A stretch of 64,000 nucleotides of DNA, from assembly GCF_008704995.1 (NCBI RefSeq), contig NZ_CP023747.1, forward strand, positions 6,048,001 to 6,112,000, read 5' to 3'. The first letter of the stretch is position 1, and each line of letters starts with the position of its first letter. Under the pieces are notes generated by a model. The model saw only the letters and a list, made by a program, of their open reading frames with translations. It made no database searches and had not been told where the DNA came from. Shown here one piece after another: positions 49,907-59,148 of the stretch. The translations under genes and the position numbers were made by a program. This stretch comes from Streptomyces nodosus. GTDB taxonomy: Bacteria; Actinomycetota; Actinomycetes; Streptomycetales; Streptomycetaceae.

Positions 49907-50437
49907 CTACGCGGCGAACTCCGTCAGGATCGCCTCGTCGAACGCCTTCAGATCGTCCGGCCTGCGGCTGGTGATCAGCTTGTTGGGGCCCTGGTCGATC
50001 CGTACCTGCTCGTCCACCCAGGTGCCGCCCGCATTGCGGATGTCGGTCCGCAGGCTCGGCCACGAGGTCAGGGTGCGACCCCGCACCACATCGGCCTCCA
50101 CCAGCGTCCACGGACCGTGGCAGACGGCCGCGACCGGACGGCCCCGCCGCACCACGTCCCGGACGAACGACACGGCCCGCTCGTCCATCCTCAGAAAGTC
50201 CGGGTTGGCCACACCGCCCGGCAGCACCAGCCCGTCGAAGTCCTCCGCCTCCACCTGGCTCACGACCGTGTCCACCGGGAAGGTGTCGGCCTTGTCCAGA
50301 TGGTGGAACGCCTGGATGTGCCCCGGCCGCGTCGACACCAGGACCGGCTCATGACCGGCCCCGGTCACGGCCTGCCAGGGGTCGGTGAGTTCCACCTGCT
50401 CGACGCCCTCGGGCGCCATCAGGAACGCGATACGCAT
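49907..50437 (-). CDS. DJ-1/PfpI family protein (class I glutamine amidotransferase fold)
   Basis: 176 aa from ATG 50437; a GTG three codons upstream is an alternative. The nucleophile is Cys106 in AVCHGPWTL, at the same number as human DJ-1. The acidic partner is probably the Glu in FLMAPEGVEQVE, and HGPW supplies the adjacent His. Also seen are DGLVLPGGVANPDFLR and ITSRRPDDLKAFDEAIL. Close to YraA/PfpI types that repair glycated proteins or DNA or act as stress chaperones. Probably transcribed with, or just after, the DUF2795 gene upstream on the same strand. Confidence 0.92.
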   Translation of the reverse strand: MRIAFLMAPEGVEQVELTDPWQAVTGAGHEPVLVSTRPGHIQAFHHLDKADTFPVDTVVSQVEAEDFDGLVLPGGVANPDFLRMDERAVSFVRDVVRRGRPVAAVCHGPWTLVEADVVRGRTLTSWPSLRTDIRNAGGTWVDEQVRIDQGPNKLITSRRPDDLKAFDEAILTEFAA

Positions 50438-50485
50438 GCTGCTCACTGTCCTTTCTCCCCGTGGGTGCGGACCCGGCCGGCCGCC

Positions 50486-50523
50486 CCTATGTCTGCCGGA
50501 CGGTCCTATGCCTGCCGGACGGT
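50486..50523. repeat. 19-bp tandem duplication over a gene end
   Basis: CCTATGTCTGCCGGACGGT and CCTATGCCTGCCGGACGGT lie side by side (one mismatch). The second copy contains the stop codon (TAG, minus strand) and last residues of the DUF2795 gene, so a recent slippage event duplicated its 3' end. Confidence 0.7.
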
Positions 50524-50898
50524 CTCTTCCGTGCGGACGACGGCCTCGGCCAGTTCCTGGGCGTTGACATAGCGCGCGGAGCGCGGGAGCCGCTCCAGCG
50601 GATCCACCAGCGCGTCCGGGGCGTGCCCACGGCGCAGCTCGTGGATCAGCTCGTACGGCCGTGCCGGGAACATCGTGCGGCTCAGATGCCGTGCCAGCTC
50701 ATGGCGCACCTCGGCCACGGAAGGGGCGCCGCCCGTGGTCACCGGACCGGCCCAGACCGCCGGATCGTCGTCCGCGGTCGGTTCGGGATCGTGCCACTCC
50801 TCGGTCCGGGTCGGACGGCCGGACCGAAGGAGATCCTTCAGTTCGTGCTTCATCTCGTCGTCCCGGTGGACGCTCAGCCGGTCGCTGCCTCGCTGCAT
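50506..50898 (-). CDS. DUF2795 domain protein
   Basis: 130 aa from ATG 50898, chosen for the GGAGGGAG site just upstream; the frame stays open further upstream without homology. The C-terminal ~65 residues (SVAEVRHELARHLSRTMFPARPYELIHELRRGHAPDALVDPLERLPRSARYVNAQELAEAV) fit the DUF2795 pattern, a small helical domain frequent in Actinobacteria. The N-terminal half is charged and disordered (RDDEMKHELKDLLRSGRPTR). Function unknown. Confidence 0.75.
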   Translation of the reverse strand: MQRGSDRLSVHRDDEMKHELKDLLRSGRPTRTEEWHDPEPTADDDPAVWAGPVTTGGAPSVAEVRHELARHLSRTMFPARPYELIHELRRGHAPDALVDPLERLPRSARYVNAQELAEAVVRTEETVRQA

Positions 50899-51137
50899 GA
50901 CTCCCTCCAGATCCTCGGGGGTGGCCCTCGCGTACCCGGTGGGCAGCGATCGACACGGAGGGAGCACGGACGGCCGGAGGGCAGGACGTCCGGAACGAAA
51001 ACAGTTCACGCGTCAACGACCTGAGCCGCCGGCCGGATGCCGGATGATCGCCGCCGGGATTCCTGACGTCGCAACGGGGTACGGCATGGAGGGCTGACAC
51101 CATGGTGTGCGTCGCCGGCAGGCTGAAGGGATCCACG

Positions 51138-54100
51138 ATGTTCCGTAAGGTGCTGGTCGCCAACCGCGGCGAGATCGCGATTCGCGCATTCCGGGCCGGC
51201 TACGAGCTGGGCGCGCGAACGGTCGCCGTCTTCCCGCACGAGGACCGCAATTCGCTGCACCGGCTGAAGGCCGACGAGGCGTACGAGATCGGCGAGCCGG
51301 GGCATCCGGTGCGGGCCTATCTCTCCGTCGAGGAGATCGTCGGCGCGGCCCTGCGGGCGGGAGCCGACGCCGTCTATCCCGGCTACGGATTCCTCTCCGA
51401 GAACCCGGACCTGGCACGGGCCTGCGAGGAGGCCGGCATCACCTTCGTCGGGCCGAGCGCCGACACCCTCGTGCTGACCGGGAACAAGGCCCGCGCGGTG
51501 GAGGCCGCCCGCGCGGCCGGCGTGCCGGTGCTCGCCTCCTCGGCCCCCTCCACCGATGTGGACACCCTGGTCGGGGCCGCGGAGGAGATCGGCTTCCCGG
51601 TGTTCGTCAAGGCGGTCGCCGGCGGCGGCGGACGCGGGATGCGCCGCGTCGAGGACCCGGCCGCGCTGCGCGAGTCCATCGAGGCGGCGTCCCGCGAGGC
51701 GGCCTCCGCCTTCGGCGACCCGACCGTCTTCCTGGAGAAGGCCGTCGTCGAACCGCGCCATGTCGAGGTGCAGATCCTGGCCGACGGCGAGGGCGAGGTC
51801 ATCCATCTCTTCGAGCGTGACTGCTCGGTGCAGCGCCGCCACCAGAAGGTCATCGAGCTGGCCCCCGCGCCCAACCTCGACCCGGAGCTGAGGGACCGGA
51901 TGTGCGCCGACGCGGTGCGGTTCGCCCGTGAGATCGGCTACCGCAACGCGGGCACCGTGGAGTTTCTGCTCGACCGCGACGGCCACCATGTCTTCATCGA
52001 GATGAACCCCCGCATCCAGGTCGAGCACACGGTGACCGAGGAGGTCACCGATGTCGACCTGGTGCAGGCCCAGTTGCGCATCGCCGCCGGGGAGACCCTG
52101 GCCGACCTGGGGCTGTCGCAGGAGACCGTCACGCTGCGCGGCGCCGCCCTGCAGTGCCGTATCACCACCGAGGACCCGGCCAACGGCTTCCGCCCCGACA
52201 CCGGCAGGATCAGCGCCTACCGCTCACCGGGCGGCTCGGGCATCCGCCTGGACGGCGGCACCACCCACGCGGGCACCGAGATCAGCGCGCACTTCGACTC
52301 GATGCTCGTCAAACTCACCTGCCGGGGACGGGACTTCAAGGCCGCGATCGGCCGGGCCCGGCGCGCCGTGGCCGAGTTCCGCATCCGCGGGGTGGCCACC
52401 AACATCCCGTTCCTCCAGGCCGTGCTGGACGACCCGGACTTCCAGGCAGGGCGGGTCACGACCTCGTTCATCGAGCAGCGGCCCCATCTGCTCACCGCAC
52501 GGCACTCCGCCGACCGCGGCACCAAGCTGCTCACCTATCTCGCCGATGTGACGGTGAACAAGCCGCACGGAGAGCGCCCCCACCTCATCGACCCGGCGGG
52601 CAAGCTGCCGCGGCTGCTGCCCGGCGAGCCGCCCGCGGGCTCCCGACAGCGACTCGTCGAGCTCGGCCCGGAGGGCTTCGCCCGGCAACTGCGCCGGTCA
52701 CCGACCATCGGGGTCACCGACACCACCTTCCGCGACGCCCACCAGTCGCTGCTGGCGACCCGGGTGCGCACCCGGGACCTGCTCGCCGTCGCCCCGGCGG
52801 TGGCGCGGACCCTGCCCGAGCTGCTGTCGCTGGAGTGCTGGGGCGGCGCCACCTACGACGTGGCGCTGCGCTTCCTCGCCGAGGACCCCTGGGAGCGCCT
52901 GGCGGCCCTGCGCGAGGCGGTGCCCAACATCTGCCTCCAGATGCTGCTGCGCGGCCGCAACACCGTGGGCTACACGCCGTACCCGACCGAGGTGACCGAC
53001 GCCTTCGTGCAGGAGGCCGCCGCCACCGGGATCGACATCTTCCGCATCTTCGACGCGCTCAACGACGTGGGCCAGATGCGGCCCGCCATCGACGCCGTAC
53101 GGGAGACCGGGACGGCCGTCGCCGAGGTCGCCCTGTGCTACACCGCCGATCTGTCGGACCCCTCCGAGCGGCTGTACACCCTGGACTACTATCTGCGCCT
53201 GGCCGAGCAGATCGTGGCCGCGGGAGCCCACATCCTGGCCGTCAAGGACATGGCGGGCCTGCTGCGCGCCCCGGCCGCCGCGACGCTGGTGGCGGCGCTG
53301 CGCCGCGAGTTCGACCTGCCGGTGCATCTGCACACCCATGACACCGCGGGCGGCCAGCTCGCCACCTATCTCGCCGCGATCCAGGCCGGTGCGGACGCGG
53401 TCGACGGCGCCGTGGCCTCGATGGCCGGCACCACCTCGCAGCCCTCGCTGTCGGCCATCGTGGCCGCGACCGACCACTCCGAGCGTCCCACCGGCCTGGA
53501 TCTGGGGGCCGTCGGCGATCTGGAGCCGTACTGGGAGAGCGTGCGCCGGATCTACGCGCCCTTCGAGGCGGGCCTGGCCGCACCGACCGGACGGGTCTAC
53601 CACCACGAGATCCCCGGCGGGCAGCTGTCCAATCTGCGCACCCAGGCCGTCGCACTGGGTCTCGGCGACCGCTTCGAGGAGATCGAGGCGATGTACGCCG
53701 CCGCCGACCGTATGCTGGGCCGGCTGGTGAAGGTCACCCCGTCGTCGAAGGTGGTCGGCGACCTCGCCCTGCATCTGGTGGGGGCCGGGGTGGCGCCGGA
53801 GGACTTCGAGGCGGCACCGGACCGGTACGACATCCCCGACTCCGTCATCGGTTTTCTCCGCGGCGAGCTGGGCACCCCGCCCGGCGGCTGGCCGGAGCCC
53901 TTCCGCACCAGGGCGCTGACGGGCCGCGGCGAGGCCAAGCCGGTGCGGGAGCTGACCGCGGACGACCGCGCGGGCCTGGAGAAGGCCCGGCGCCCGACCC
54001 TCAACCGGCTGCTGTTCCCCGGGCCGACACGCGACTTCGAGGCACACCGTCAGGCCTACGGCGACACCAGCGTGCTGGACAGCAAGGCCTTCTTCTACGG

Positions 54101-54512
54101 GCTGCTGCCCGGGAAGGAGTACGGCGTCGACCTCGAACCCGGGGTCCGGCTCCTGATCGAGCTCCAGGCGGTCGGCCAGGCCGACGAACGCGGGATGCGC
54201 ACGGTGATGTCCAGCCTCAACGGCCAGCTGCGGCCCATCCAGGTGCGGGACACCGCGGTCGCCTCCGACGTACCGGCCACCGAGAAGGCCGACCGGTCCG
54301 ACCCCGGTCATGTGGCGGCGCCGTTCGCCGGGGTGGTGAGCCTCTCGGTCGCGGAGGGCGACGAGGTGGCGGCGGGGGCGACGGTGGCCACCATCGAGGC
54401 GATGAAGATGGAGGCCACGATCACCGCCTCCAGGTCCGGGACCGTGACCCGGTTGGCCATCACCCCCGTCCAGCAGGTGGAGGGCGGCGACCTGCTCGTC
54501 GAGATCACCTGA
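51138..54512 (+). CDS. pyc: Pyruvate carboxylase
   Basis: 1124 aa, full-length single-chain enzyme making oxaloacetate from pyruvate and bicarbonate. The ATG 51138 start has GAAGGGA and matches the family N-terminus FRKVLVANRGEIAIRAFRA. Order: biotin carboxylase (~1-450, with KAVAGGGGRGMR and EMNPRIQVEHTVTEE), carboxyltransferase (~520-1000, with TDTTFRDAHQSLLATRVRT and LHTHDTAGGQLATY), and the C-terminal biotinyl domain with IEAMKMEA, Lys1090 being the biotin site. Anaplerotic supply for the TCA cycle. Stand-alone gene with 128 nt of upstream DNA. Confidence 0.97.
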   Translation: MFRKVLVANRGEIAIRAFRAGYELGARTVAVFPHEDRNSLHRLKADEAYEIGEPGHPVRAYLSVEEIVGAALRAGADAVYPGYGFLSENPDLARACEEAGITFVGPSADTLVLTGNKARAVEAARAAGVPVLASSAPSTDVDTLVGAAEEIGFPVFVKAVAGGGGRGMRRVEDPAALRESIEAASREAASAFGDPTVFLEKAVVEPRHVEVQILADGEGEVIHLFERDCSVQRRHQKVIELAPAPNLDPELRDRMCADAVRFAREIGYRNAGTVEFLLDRDGHHVFIEMNPRIQVEHTVTEEVTDVDLVQAQLRIAAGETLADLGLSQETVTLRGAALQCRITTEDPANGFRPDTGRISAYRSPGGSGIRLDGGTTHAGTEISAHFDSMLVKLTCRGRDFKAAIGRARRAVAEFRIRGVATNIPFLQAVLDDPDFQAGRVTTSFIEQRPHLLTARHSADRGTKLLTYLADVTVNKPHGERPHLIDPAGKLPRLLPGEPPAGSRQRLVELGPEGFARQLRRSPTIGVTDTTFRDAHQSLLATRVRTRDLLAVAPAVARTLPELLSLECWGGATYDVALRFLAEDPWERLAALREAVPNICLQMLLRGRNTVGYTPYPTEVTDAFVQEAAATGIDIFRIFDALNDVGQMRPAIDAVRETGTAVAEVALCYTADLSDPSERLYTLDYYLRLAEQIVAAGAHILAVKDMAGLLRAPAAATLVAALRREFDLPVHLHTHDTAGGQLATYLAAIQAGADAVDGAVASMAGTTSQPSLSAIVAATDHSERPTGLDLGAVGDLEPYWESVRRIYAPFEAGLAAPTGRVYHHEIPGGQLSNLRTQAVALGLGDRFEEIEAMYAAADRMLGRLVKVTPSSKVVGDLALHLVGAGVAPEDFEAAPDRYDIPDSVIGFLRGELGTPPGGWPEPFRTRALTGRGEAKPVRELTADDRAGLEKARRPTLNRLLFPGPTRDFEAHRQAYGDTSVLDSKAFFYGLLPGKEYGVDLEPGVRLLIELQAVGQADERGMRTVMSSLNGQLRPIQVRDTAVASDVPATEKADRSDPGHVAAPFAGVVSLSVAEGDEVAAGATVATIEAMKMEATITASRSGTVTRLAITPVQQVEGGDLLVEIT

Positions 54513-55028
54513 CCCGCCACCACCCCGGGCCGCTCGGCACCCGGAGTGCCCCCGCGGCCGGCCGAGCCGGAGGCCCGCCGCGTTCCCGGGACGCCCGGGC
54601 GGCCGGCCCCGGTCCGCGCGGCCCGCGGCGAGGAGGGCGCCCCGTCCCGCCTGGTGCCGGGGAGCGCGTCGGTGGTCGGCCGTACCGGGGCCGGAAGGGT
54701 GCCGGGCTCCCGGGACGCCCGCGGGCCCTGATCGCGTGGCTCGCGGCGAGGAGGACGCCCGGCACCGGGCCACGGGGTGGCAGCCAGGCGTACGATGCCG
54801 GACCCGCCGCCGCACGGTCGCGCCGTACCGTGCCGGATGCGTCGCCGCGCGGTCGCGCCGTGCCGGGGGCATCTGCCGCCGCACGGCCGTCTGCGTCACC
54901 CTCCCGGGGGTGAGGGTCGCGCGAATGGGGCCCGGTCGCGCGCGGGCCGGGGTCGGACGGGCTGTCATGGGCTTTCGGGGGCACGGTCGTCGTGCCCTCG
55001 GAGGAACCCGGCCGAAGGAGTCGCCCGC
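54513..55028. other. 516-nt intergenic region with imperfect repeats
   Basis: Very GC-rich and without a credible gene. It contains two imperfect GCGGCGAGGAGG-CGCCC blocks (near 54625 and 54745) and, at 54796-54889, three tandem ~30-35-nt units of the form TGCCGG...CGCCGC-CGCGCGGTCGCGCCG. The promoter of the secreted-protein gene should lie near its right end, but no hexamers stand out. Confidence 0.45.
54796..54889. repeat. Three imperfect ~30-35-nt tandem units
   Basis: Units start at 54796, 54831 and 54861, each beginning TGCCGG and containing CCGC(A/G)CGG(T/C)CG. They are probably products of slippage in GC-rich DNA. Confidence 0.5.
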
Positions 55029-55919
55029 ATGCGCCACAGTGCCCGTGTCCTGTCCGCCGCAGCTCTGGCCGGCGCCGCTCTGGGCGCCGTCGCCCCGTCC
55101 GCCTCCGCCGATCCCACCGCCGCCATCACCCCGCGCTCCGCGATCCCCGGCGGGACGGTCACCGTCTCGGTGTCCTGCGACGCCACCGGCGCCGCCCCGC
55201 CCGACTTCATCGACGCCACCTCCCAGGGCTTCGAGGCCGGCAGGGCCCGGCTGATCCGGGTCGACGCCACCGACGACACCCGGGCTCAGCAGCCGGCCGT
55301 GCTCTACAGCGGCACCGCCCGCATTCCGACGGGCGGCAGCGTGGGCGCCGTCACCGAGGCGGCGGGCCGTGAGGCGGTGTGGGGCGTCGACGGCTGGTGC
55401 CCGGTGGCTCCCGGCAGCCGCCAGAAACCGTGGGACGCCTCGTTCACCGTGGCCAGGGACCGCGCCGGGCAGCAGGGCGAGGGCCCCATCCAACTGCCGG
55501 GCAATGATCAGGCGGGCACCGCGTCCCAGCCGCTCGCGGGACCGCCGGCCGACGACCCGGCCCAGCAGCCGGGGAGCGCGCAGGGCGACCTTCCGCCGCA
55601 GTCGGCCGGGAGGCAGGGCGCCGCCGGGCCCCCGGCGTTCGGGAACCCGTTCCCGTCGCCCGGGAGGCCCCAGGGCGACGGCCAGGACCAGTGGGGCAAG
55701 CAGCGCGGGGACGACCAGGACGGGCGCCGGGGGGACCGCGACGAGGGTTCGGGCCCGCCCGTCGGGGTCCAGCACGGTGCGCACGCGGGCGAGGGCGGCG
55801 CCTTCGGCGAGTCCGTGCCGATGCAGATCGCCGGCGGCTTCCTGATCGCTCTCGCGCTCGCCGCCGCCGTCCACCGGCTGTGGCGGCGCGGTGCCCTCGG
55901 CCATGGACGGACCCTGTGA
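55029..55919 (+). CDS. Secreted, C-terminally membrane-anchored protein of unknown function
   Basis: 296 aa with AAGGAG before ATG 55029. The signal peptide is ~1-28 (VLSAAALAGAALGAVAPSASA, then DP). The extracellular domain, ~30-145, is beta-rich and has two cysteines (VSVSCDATG and GVDGWCPVA) that could pair. Residues ~150-260 are a disordered Pro/Gly/Gln/Asp-rich stalk. A final helix (QIAGGFLIALALAAAVHRLW) followed by Arg residues anchors it. The layout is that of a surface-displayed domain on a stalk; no enzyme motif or sortase signal is visible. Confidence 0.82.
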   Translation: MRHSARVLSAAALAGAALGAVAPSASADPTAAITPRSAIPGGTVTVSVSCDATGAAPPDFIDATSQGFEAGRARLIRVDATDDTRAQQPAVLYSGTARIPTGGSVGAVTEAAGREAVWGVDGWCPVAPGSRQKPWDASFTVARDRAGQQGEGPIQLPGNDQAGTASQPLAGPPADDPAQQPGSAQGDLPPQSAGRQGAAGPPAFGNPFPSPGRPQGDGQDQWGKQRGDDQDGRRGDRDEGSGPPVGVQHGAHAGEGGAFGESVPMQIAGGFLIALALAAAVHRLWRRGALGHGRTL

Positions 55920-56138
55920 CCCGGGGCGGACGGGCCGCGCGTCATGACCGCATCGATCTCTGGGTACCCGGAACACAGGAGTACCAGCGGCACCGCCGGA
56001 CAACAGCGACACCGTAGACCGACATCCGCACCATGAGGAACATCGGTGCCGTGCGGGAACAGCCTTCACGGTGAAGACAGGCGGCACCGCAAGGAGGCCG
56101 AAGGAACAGAAGGAACCACGGACAGCGCGGAGGCACGC

Positions 56139-57386
56139 ATGCGGCGCACGGACCCGGAAGGACATGGCCCCGTCCGTTACGGTCCGCTCCTTCCCGACCA
56201 CGGACTGCCCCTCCTCCCGGGCCTCGCCGGGGCCCTCACCGCCGCCGCGGAACGCGACGGCGTCGACGGCTTCGGCCGGATCCCCGCCCTGCTGGACGCC
56301 GCCGGGGGCTACTTCGGCCGCCGCGGACTGCCCACCGGACCCGGCGCGCTGGCCACCGCGCCCGGAGCGCCCGTCCTGTTCGTCGCGATCACCGCCGCGC
56401 TCGGCGGCGACGTCCTGGTCCCGCGGCCCTGCCCCGCCTGGTGGGCACCCCAGGTGCGGGCCCTGGGACGGTCCGCGTACCAGGTGGCGACCCCGGCCGA
56501 GTGCGGTGGCGTCCCGGACCCCTACGCCCTGCTGGAGACCGTCCGCCGGGTCCGCGAGGAGGGCGGCGACCCCCGTCTGCTGGTGCTCTCGGTCGCCGAC
56601 GACCCGACCGCCACCGTGGCCCCGCCCGAGGTGGTGCACGAGACGGTCGAGGCCGGCGTCGGCGAGGGACTCCATCTGGTGAGCGACGAGACCTGGCGCG
56701 ACACCGTGCACCGGCCCTACGACACCGTGCTGCTCAGCCCCGCCGAGATGGTCCCCGACCGGGTCACCGTCGTCACCGACCTCGCCGGACCCTTTCTGCC
56801 GTCCGGCTGGCCCGCGGCCGTCGCCCGTTTCCCGGCCGGCGCCGACGGAGCCGGGCTGCACGCCCGCGTCCTCGATGTGCTCACCGCGCTCGGCGCCCGG
56901 ATCGCCGACCCGATCGCCGCGGCCGCCGCGTACGCCCTCGACGAACCCGCCGACATCACCCGGCGCCTCGCCGCCGACACCGCGGTGCACGCCCAGGTGG
57001 CCGCCGCCGTCCACGGGATCGTCGTCGCCGCGGGCGCCCTCGCCAGGCCCCCGCAGGCCGGACGCCATCTGTACGTGGACTTCGGGCCGCTGCGCCCCGA
57101 GCTCGGCGCGCGCGGCATCGGCGACGCCCAGGAACTGGAGGACCTCCTCACCGGCCGGCTCGGCATGCCCGCGCCCGGCGGCCACCGCTTCGGGGACGAT
57201 CTGGAGGCGCTGCGGGTCCGTCTGTCCACCGCCCCCTTCCTCGGCAGGACCGCCGCGGAGCGGTCCCGCTGCCTCATCGCCCCCGAGCCGTTGGAACCAC
57301 CTCATGTGCAGCGCGCGTTGATCCACCTGGGATCGGTTTTCGACGATCTACGTGACGAAGCTCAGCGATGGGAGCCTCCTCGATGA
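56139..57386 (+). CDS. Aminotransferase class I/II-fold protein lacking the PLP lysine
   Basis: 415 aa from ATG 56139 with GGAGG; an upstream in-frame ATG (56046) is less likely. Overall plan of a fold-type I aminotransferase: LPTGPGALATAPGAPVLFVAITAALGGDVLVPRPCPAWWAPQV, PRLLVLSVADDPTATVAPPEV and HLVSDETWRDTVH, where the last corresponds to the D-E-x-Y/W segment. Where the family has S-x-x-K with a downstream GWR, this protein reads DLAGPFLPSGWPAAV, so both the Schiff-base lysine and the arginine are missing. It is probably a non-catalytic or repurposed protein. Its stop overlaps the next gene (ATGA). Confidence 0.8.
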   Translation: MRRTDPEGHGPVRYGPLLPDHGLPLLPGLAGALTAAAERDGVDGFGRIPALLDAAGGYFGRRGLPTGPGALATAPGAPVLFVAITAALGGDVLVPRPCPAWWAPQVRALGRSAYQVATPAECGGVPDPYALLETVRRVREEGGDPRLLVLSVADDPTATVAPPEVVHETVEAGVGEGLHLVSDETWRDTVHRPYDTVLLSPAEMVPDRVTVVTDLAGPFLPSGWPAAVARFPAGADGAGLHARVLDVLTALGARIADPIAAAAAYALDEPADITRRLAADTAVHAQVAAAVHGIVVAAGALARPPQAGRHLYVDFGPLRPELGARGIGDAQELEDLLTGRLGMPAPGGHRFGDDLEALRVRLSTAPFLGRTAAERSRCLIAPEPLEPPHVQRALIHLGSVFDDLRDEAQRWEPPR

Positions 57387-58441
57387 CGCAGCAGTCCGAG
57401 TCGACCACGAGCACCGTTTCGGAGCAGCAGGCCGTCCACGAGCCCGTGAGCAGACCCCTGCTGAGGCCCTACCCGCCACTCGCCGCCCCCCGCCCGCTGG
57501 GCGAACTCCGCCTCTGGCCCCGCTCGTTCATGGACCGGCTGACCGCGCCGCTGCCCGGCCTCAAGGCCTTCGCGCGCTTCGCCCGCGAGGGTGCGGTGAG
57601 ACCCGGGACCGAGGGGCTCAAGGATGTCCCGCTGCTGCCGTACGAGCCGGCCCCGCTGCCCCGGGTCGGCGTCCGTACCGTCGCCGTCTCCTGGGCGGGA
57701 CACGCCAGTTGGGTGGTGCGGATCGGCGGGCTGAGCGTGCTCACCGACCCGGTCTGGTCCCGCCGCATCCTCGGGACACCGGCCCGGATCACCCCCGTCG
57801 GCATCGCCTGGGGCGAACTGCCGCGCCTGGACGCGGTCGTCGTCAGCCACAACCACTACGACCACCTGGACGCGCCGACCCTGAGCCGACTGCCGCGCCA
57901 CATACCCGTGTTCGCGCCGGCCGGGCTCGCCGCGTGGTTCCGGCGCCGCCGCTTCAGCTGCGTCACCGAGCTGGACTGGTGGGAGGGCGCCGAACTCGAC
58001 GGTGTGCGCTTCGACTTCGTTCCCGCCCACCACTGGTCCAAGCGGACCCTGACCGACACCTGCCGTTCCCTGTGGGGCGGTTGGGTGCTGACCGCCCCCG
58101 ACGGGCAGCGGGTGTACTTCGCCGGTGACACGGGGTACGGCCACTGGTTCGAGCGGATCGGCCGCCGGTACCCGGGAATCGACCTGGCGCTGATGCCGAT
58201 CGGTGCCTATGACCCGCGGTGGTGGCTCAGAGACGTCCACTGCGACCCGGAGGAGGCGGTCCGGGCGACGCTGGATCTGGGGGCCCGCCGGATGGCGCCC
58301 ATGCACTGGGGCACCTTCGTGCTGTCGGCGGAGCCGGTCCTGGAACCCCTGACCCGGGTACGGGTGGCCTGGGAGAAGGCGGGCCTGGACCGCGAGGACC
58401 TGTGGGACCTGCCGGTGGGGGCCTCACGGGTGCTGGAGTGA
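57383..58441 (+). CDS. MBL-fold metallohydrolase (NAPE-PLD/UlaG-like)
   Basis: 352 aa from ATG 57383, coupled by ATGA to the aminotransferase-like gene; an ATG at 57368 is possible but poorer. The zinc motif HNHYDHLD is intact, preceded by WAGHASWVVRIGGLSVLTDPVWS. Later come FVPAHHWSKRTL, YFAGDTGYGHWF (bridging Asp) and MHWGTF with the last zinc His. This is the pattern of N-acyl-phosphatidylethanolamine phospholipase D-like and lactonase-type enzymes. The ~90-residue N-terminal extension is usual for that branch. Substrate unknown. Confidence 0.9.
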   Translation: MTQQSESTTSTVSEQQAVHEPVSRPLLRPYPPLAAPRPLGELRLWPRSFMDRLTAPLPGLKAFARFAREGAVRPGTEGLKDVPLLPYEPAPLPRVGVRTVAVSWAGHASWVVRIGGLSVLTDPVWSRRILGTPARITPVGIAWGELPRLDAVVVSHNHYDHLDAPTLSRLPRHIPVFAPAGLAAWFRRRRFSCVTELDWWEGAELDGVRFDFVPAHHWSKRTLTDTCRSLWGGWVLTAPDGQRVYFAGDTGYGHWFERIGRRYPGIDLALMPIGAYDPRWWLRDVHCDPEEAVRATLDLGARRMAPMHWGTFVLSAEPVLEPLTRVRVAWEKAGLDREDLWDLPVGASRVLE

Positions 58442-58521
58442 GCGGCACAGCGGGCCGGTGCGGGACGGACGGTCCGGTGCGGCGGGAGAACTCCTGGACG
58501 GTCAGCGAATGTTCCGGCCCG

Positions 58522-59148
58522 TCACGGTGTCGCCGTCCCGCGTATACGGCGCCACACGCCGGGTGCCGTGCTGACCGCCAGCGTCAGGGCGACCGCCGCC
58601 GCGACGCCCTCCCACGGCTCCCGGAACAGCGAACCGCCGAGGATGCCGATCACCTGGTACGTCGCCGCCCAGGCGAGACAGGCCGGGGCGTCGCCCCGGG
58701 CGAACTCCCGCAGCGGCATCCGGGCCAGGAGACAGGCGAGCATCACCGGGATCCGGCCCGCCGGGACGAGCCGGGAGAGGGTGAGCACCGCGACACCGTG
58801 CTCGTTCAGCTTCTCCTGTGCCTGGGCCAGCCGGTCCTCGGGGGCGCGCCGGCGGAGCGCCTCCAGCCGGCGGGAGCCGTTCTTCGACCGCATACCGCGC
58901 TGCCCGAGCCAGTACAGCGCGAGGTCCCCGAGATAGGCGGCGAACGCCGCCACGACGAAGACCAGCACCAGGGAGAGGGGCGCGGTGTGGTGGAAGGCCA
59001 CCACCGCCGCCGAGCTGACCAGCGCGCCCGTCGGTACCACCGGCACCAGCGCACCGATCAGCACCAGCAGGAACAGCGACGGATATCCGATCGCCTGCTG
59101 CGTCGACTCCGGCGGCACACCCGTGCCGGCGGCGGTGCCGAGGAACAT
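58522..59148 (-). CDS. DedA family membrane protein
   Basis: 208 aa from ATG 59148, overlapping the stop of the upstream hydrolase gene (ATGA). DedA/SNARE-associated layout: an N-terminal re-entrant region (FLLVLIGALVPVVPTGALV), AFAAYLGDLALYWLGQRG with conserved Gly-Asp, a central ALRRRAPEDRLAQAQEKLNEHG, the diagnostic LSRLVPAGRIPVMLACLLARMP, and a final hydrophobic helix. DedA proteins translocate or scramble membrane lipids, with undecaprenyl phosphate a known substrate for some. Which lipid applies here is unknown. Confidence 0.9.
   Translation of the reverse strand: MFLGTAAGTGVPPESTQQAIGYPSLFLLVLIGALVPVVPTGALVSSAAVVAFHHTAPLSLVLVFVVAAFAAYLGDLALYWLGQRGMRSKNGSRRLEALRRRAPEDRLAQAQEKLNEHGVAVLTLSRLVPAGRIPVMLACLLARMPLREFARGDAPACLAWAATYQVIGILGGSLFREPWEGVAAAVALTLAVSTAPGVWRRIRGTATP

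Noticed and set aside
52698..57326. A 1542-codon open frame on the minus strand antisense to pyruvate carboxylase and beyond
   Set aside because: Shadow of GC-skewed third positions; Arg/Gly/Asp/Val-rich, no homology, and the plus-strand frames encode clear enzymes.
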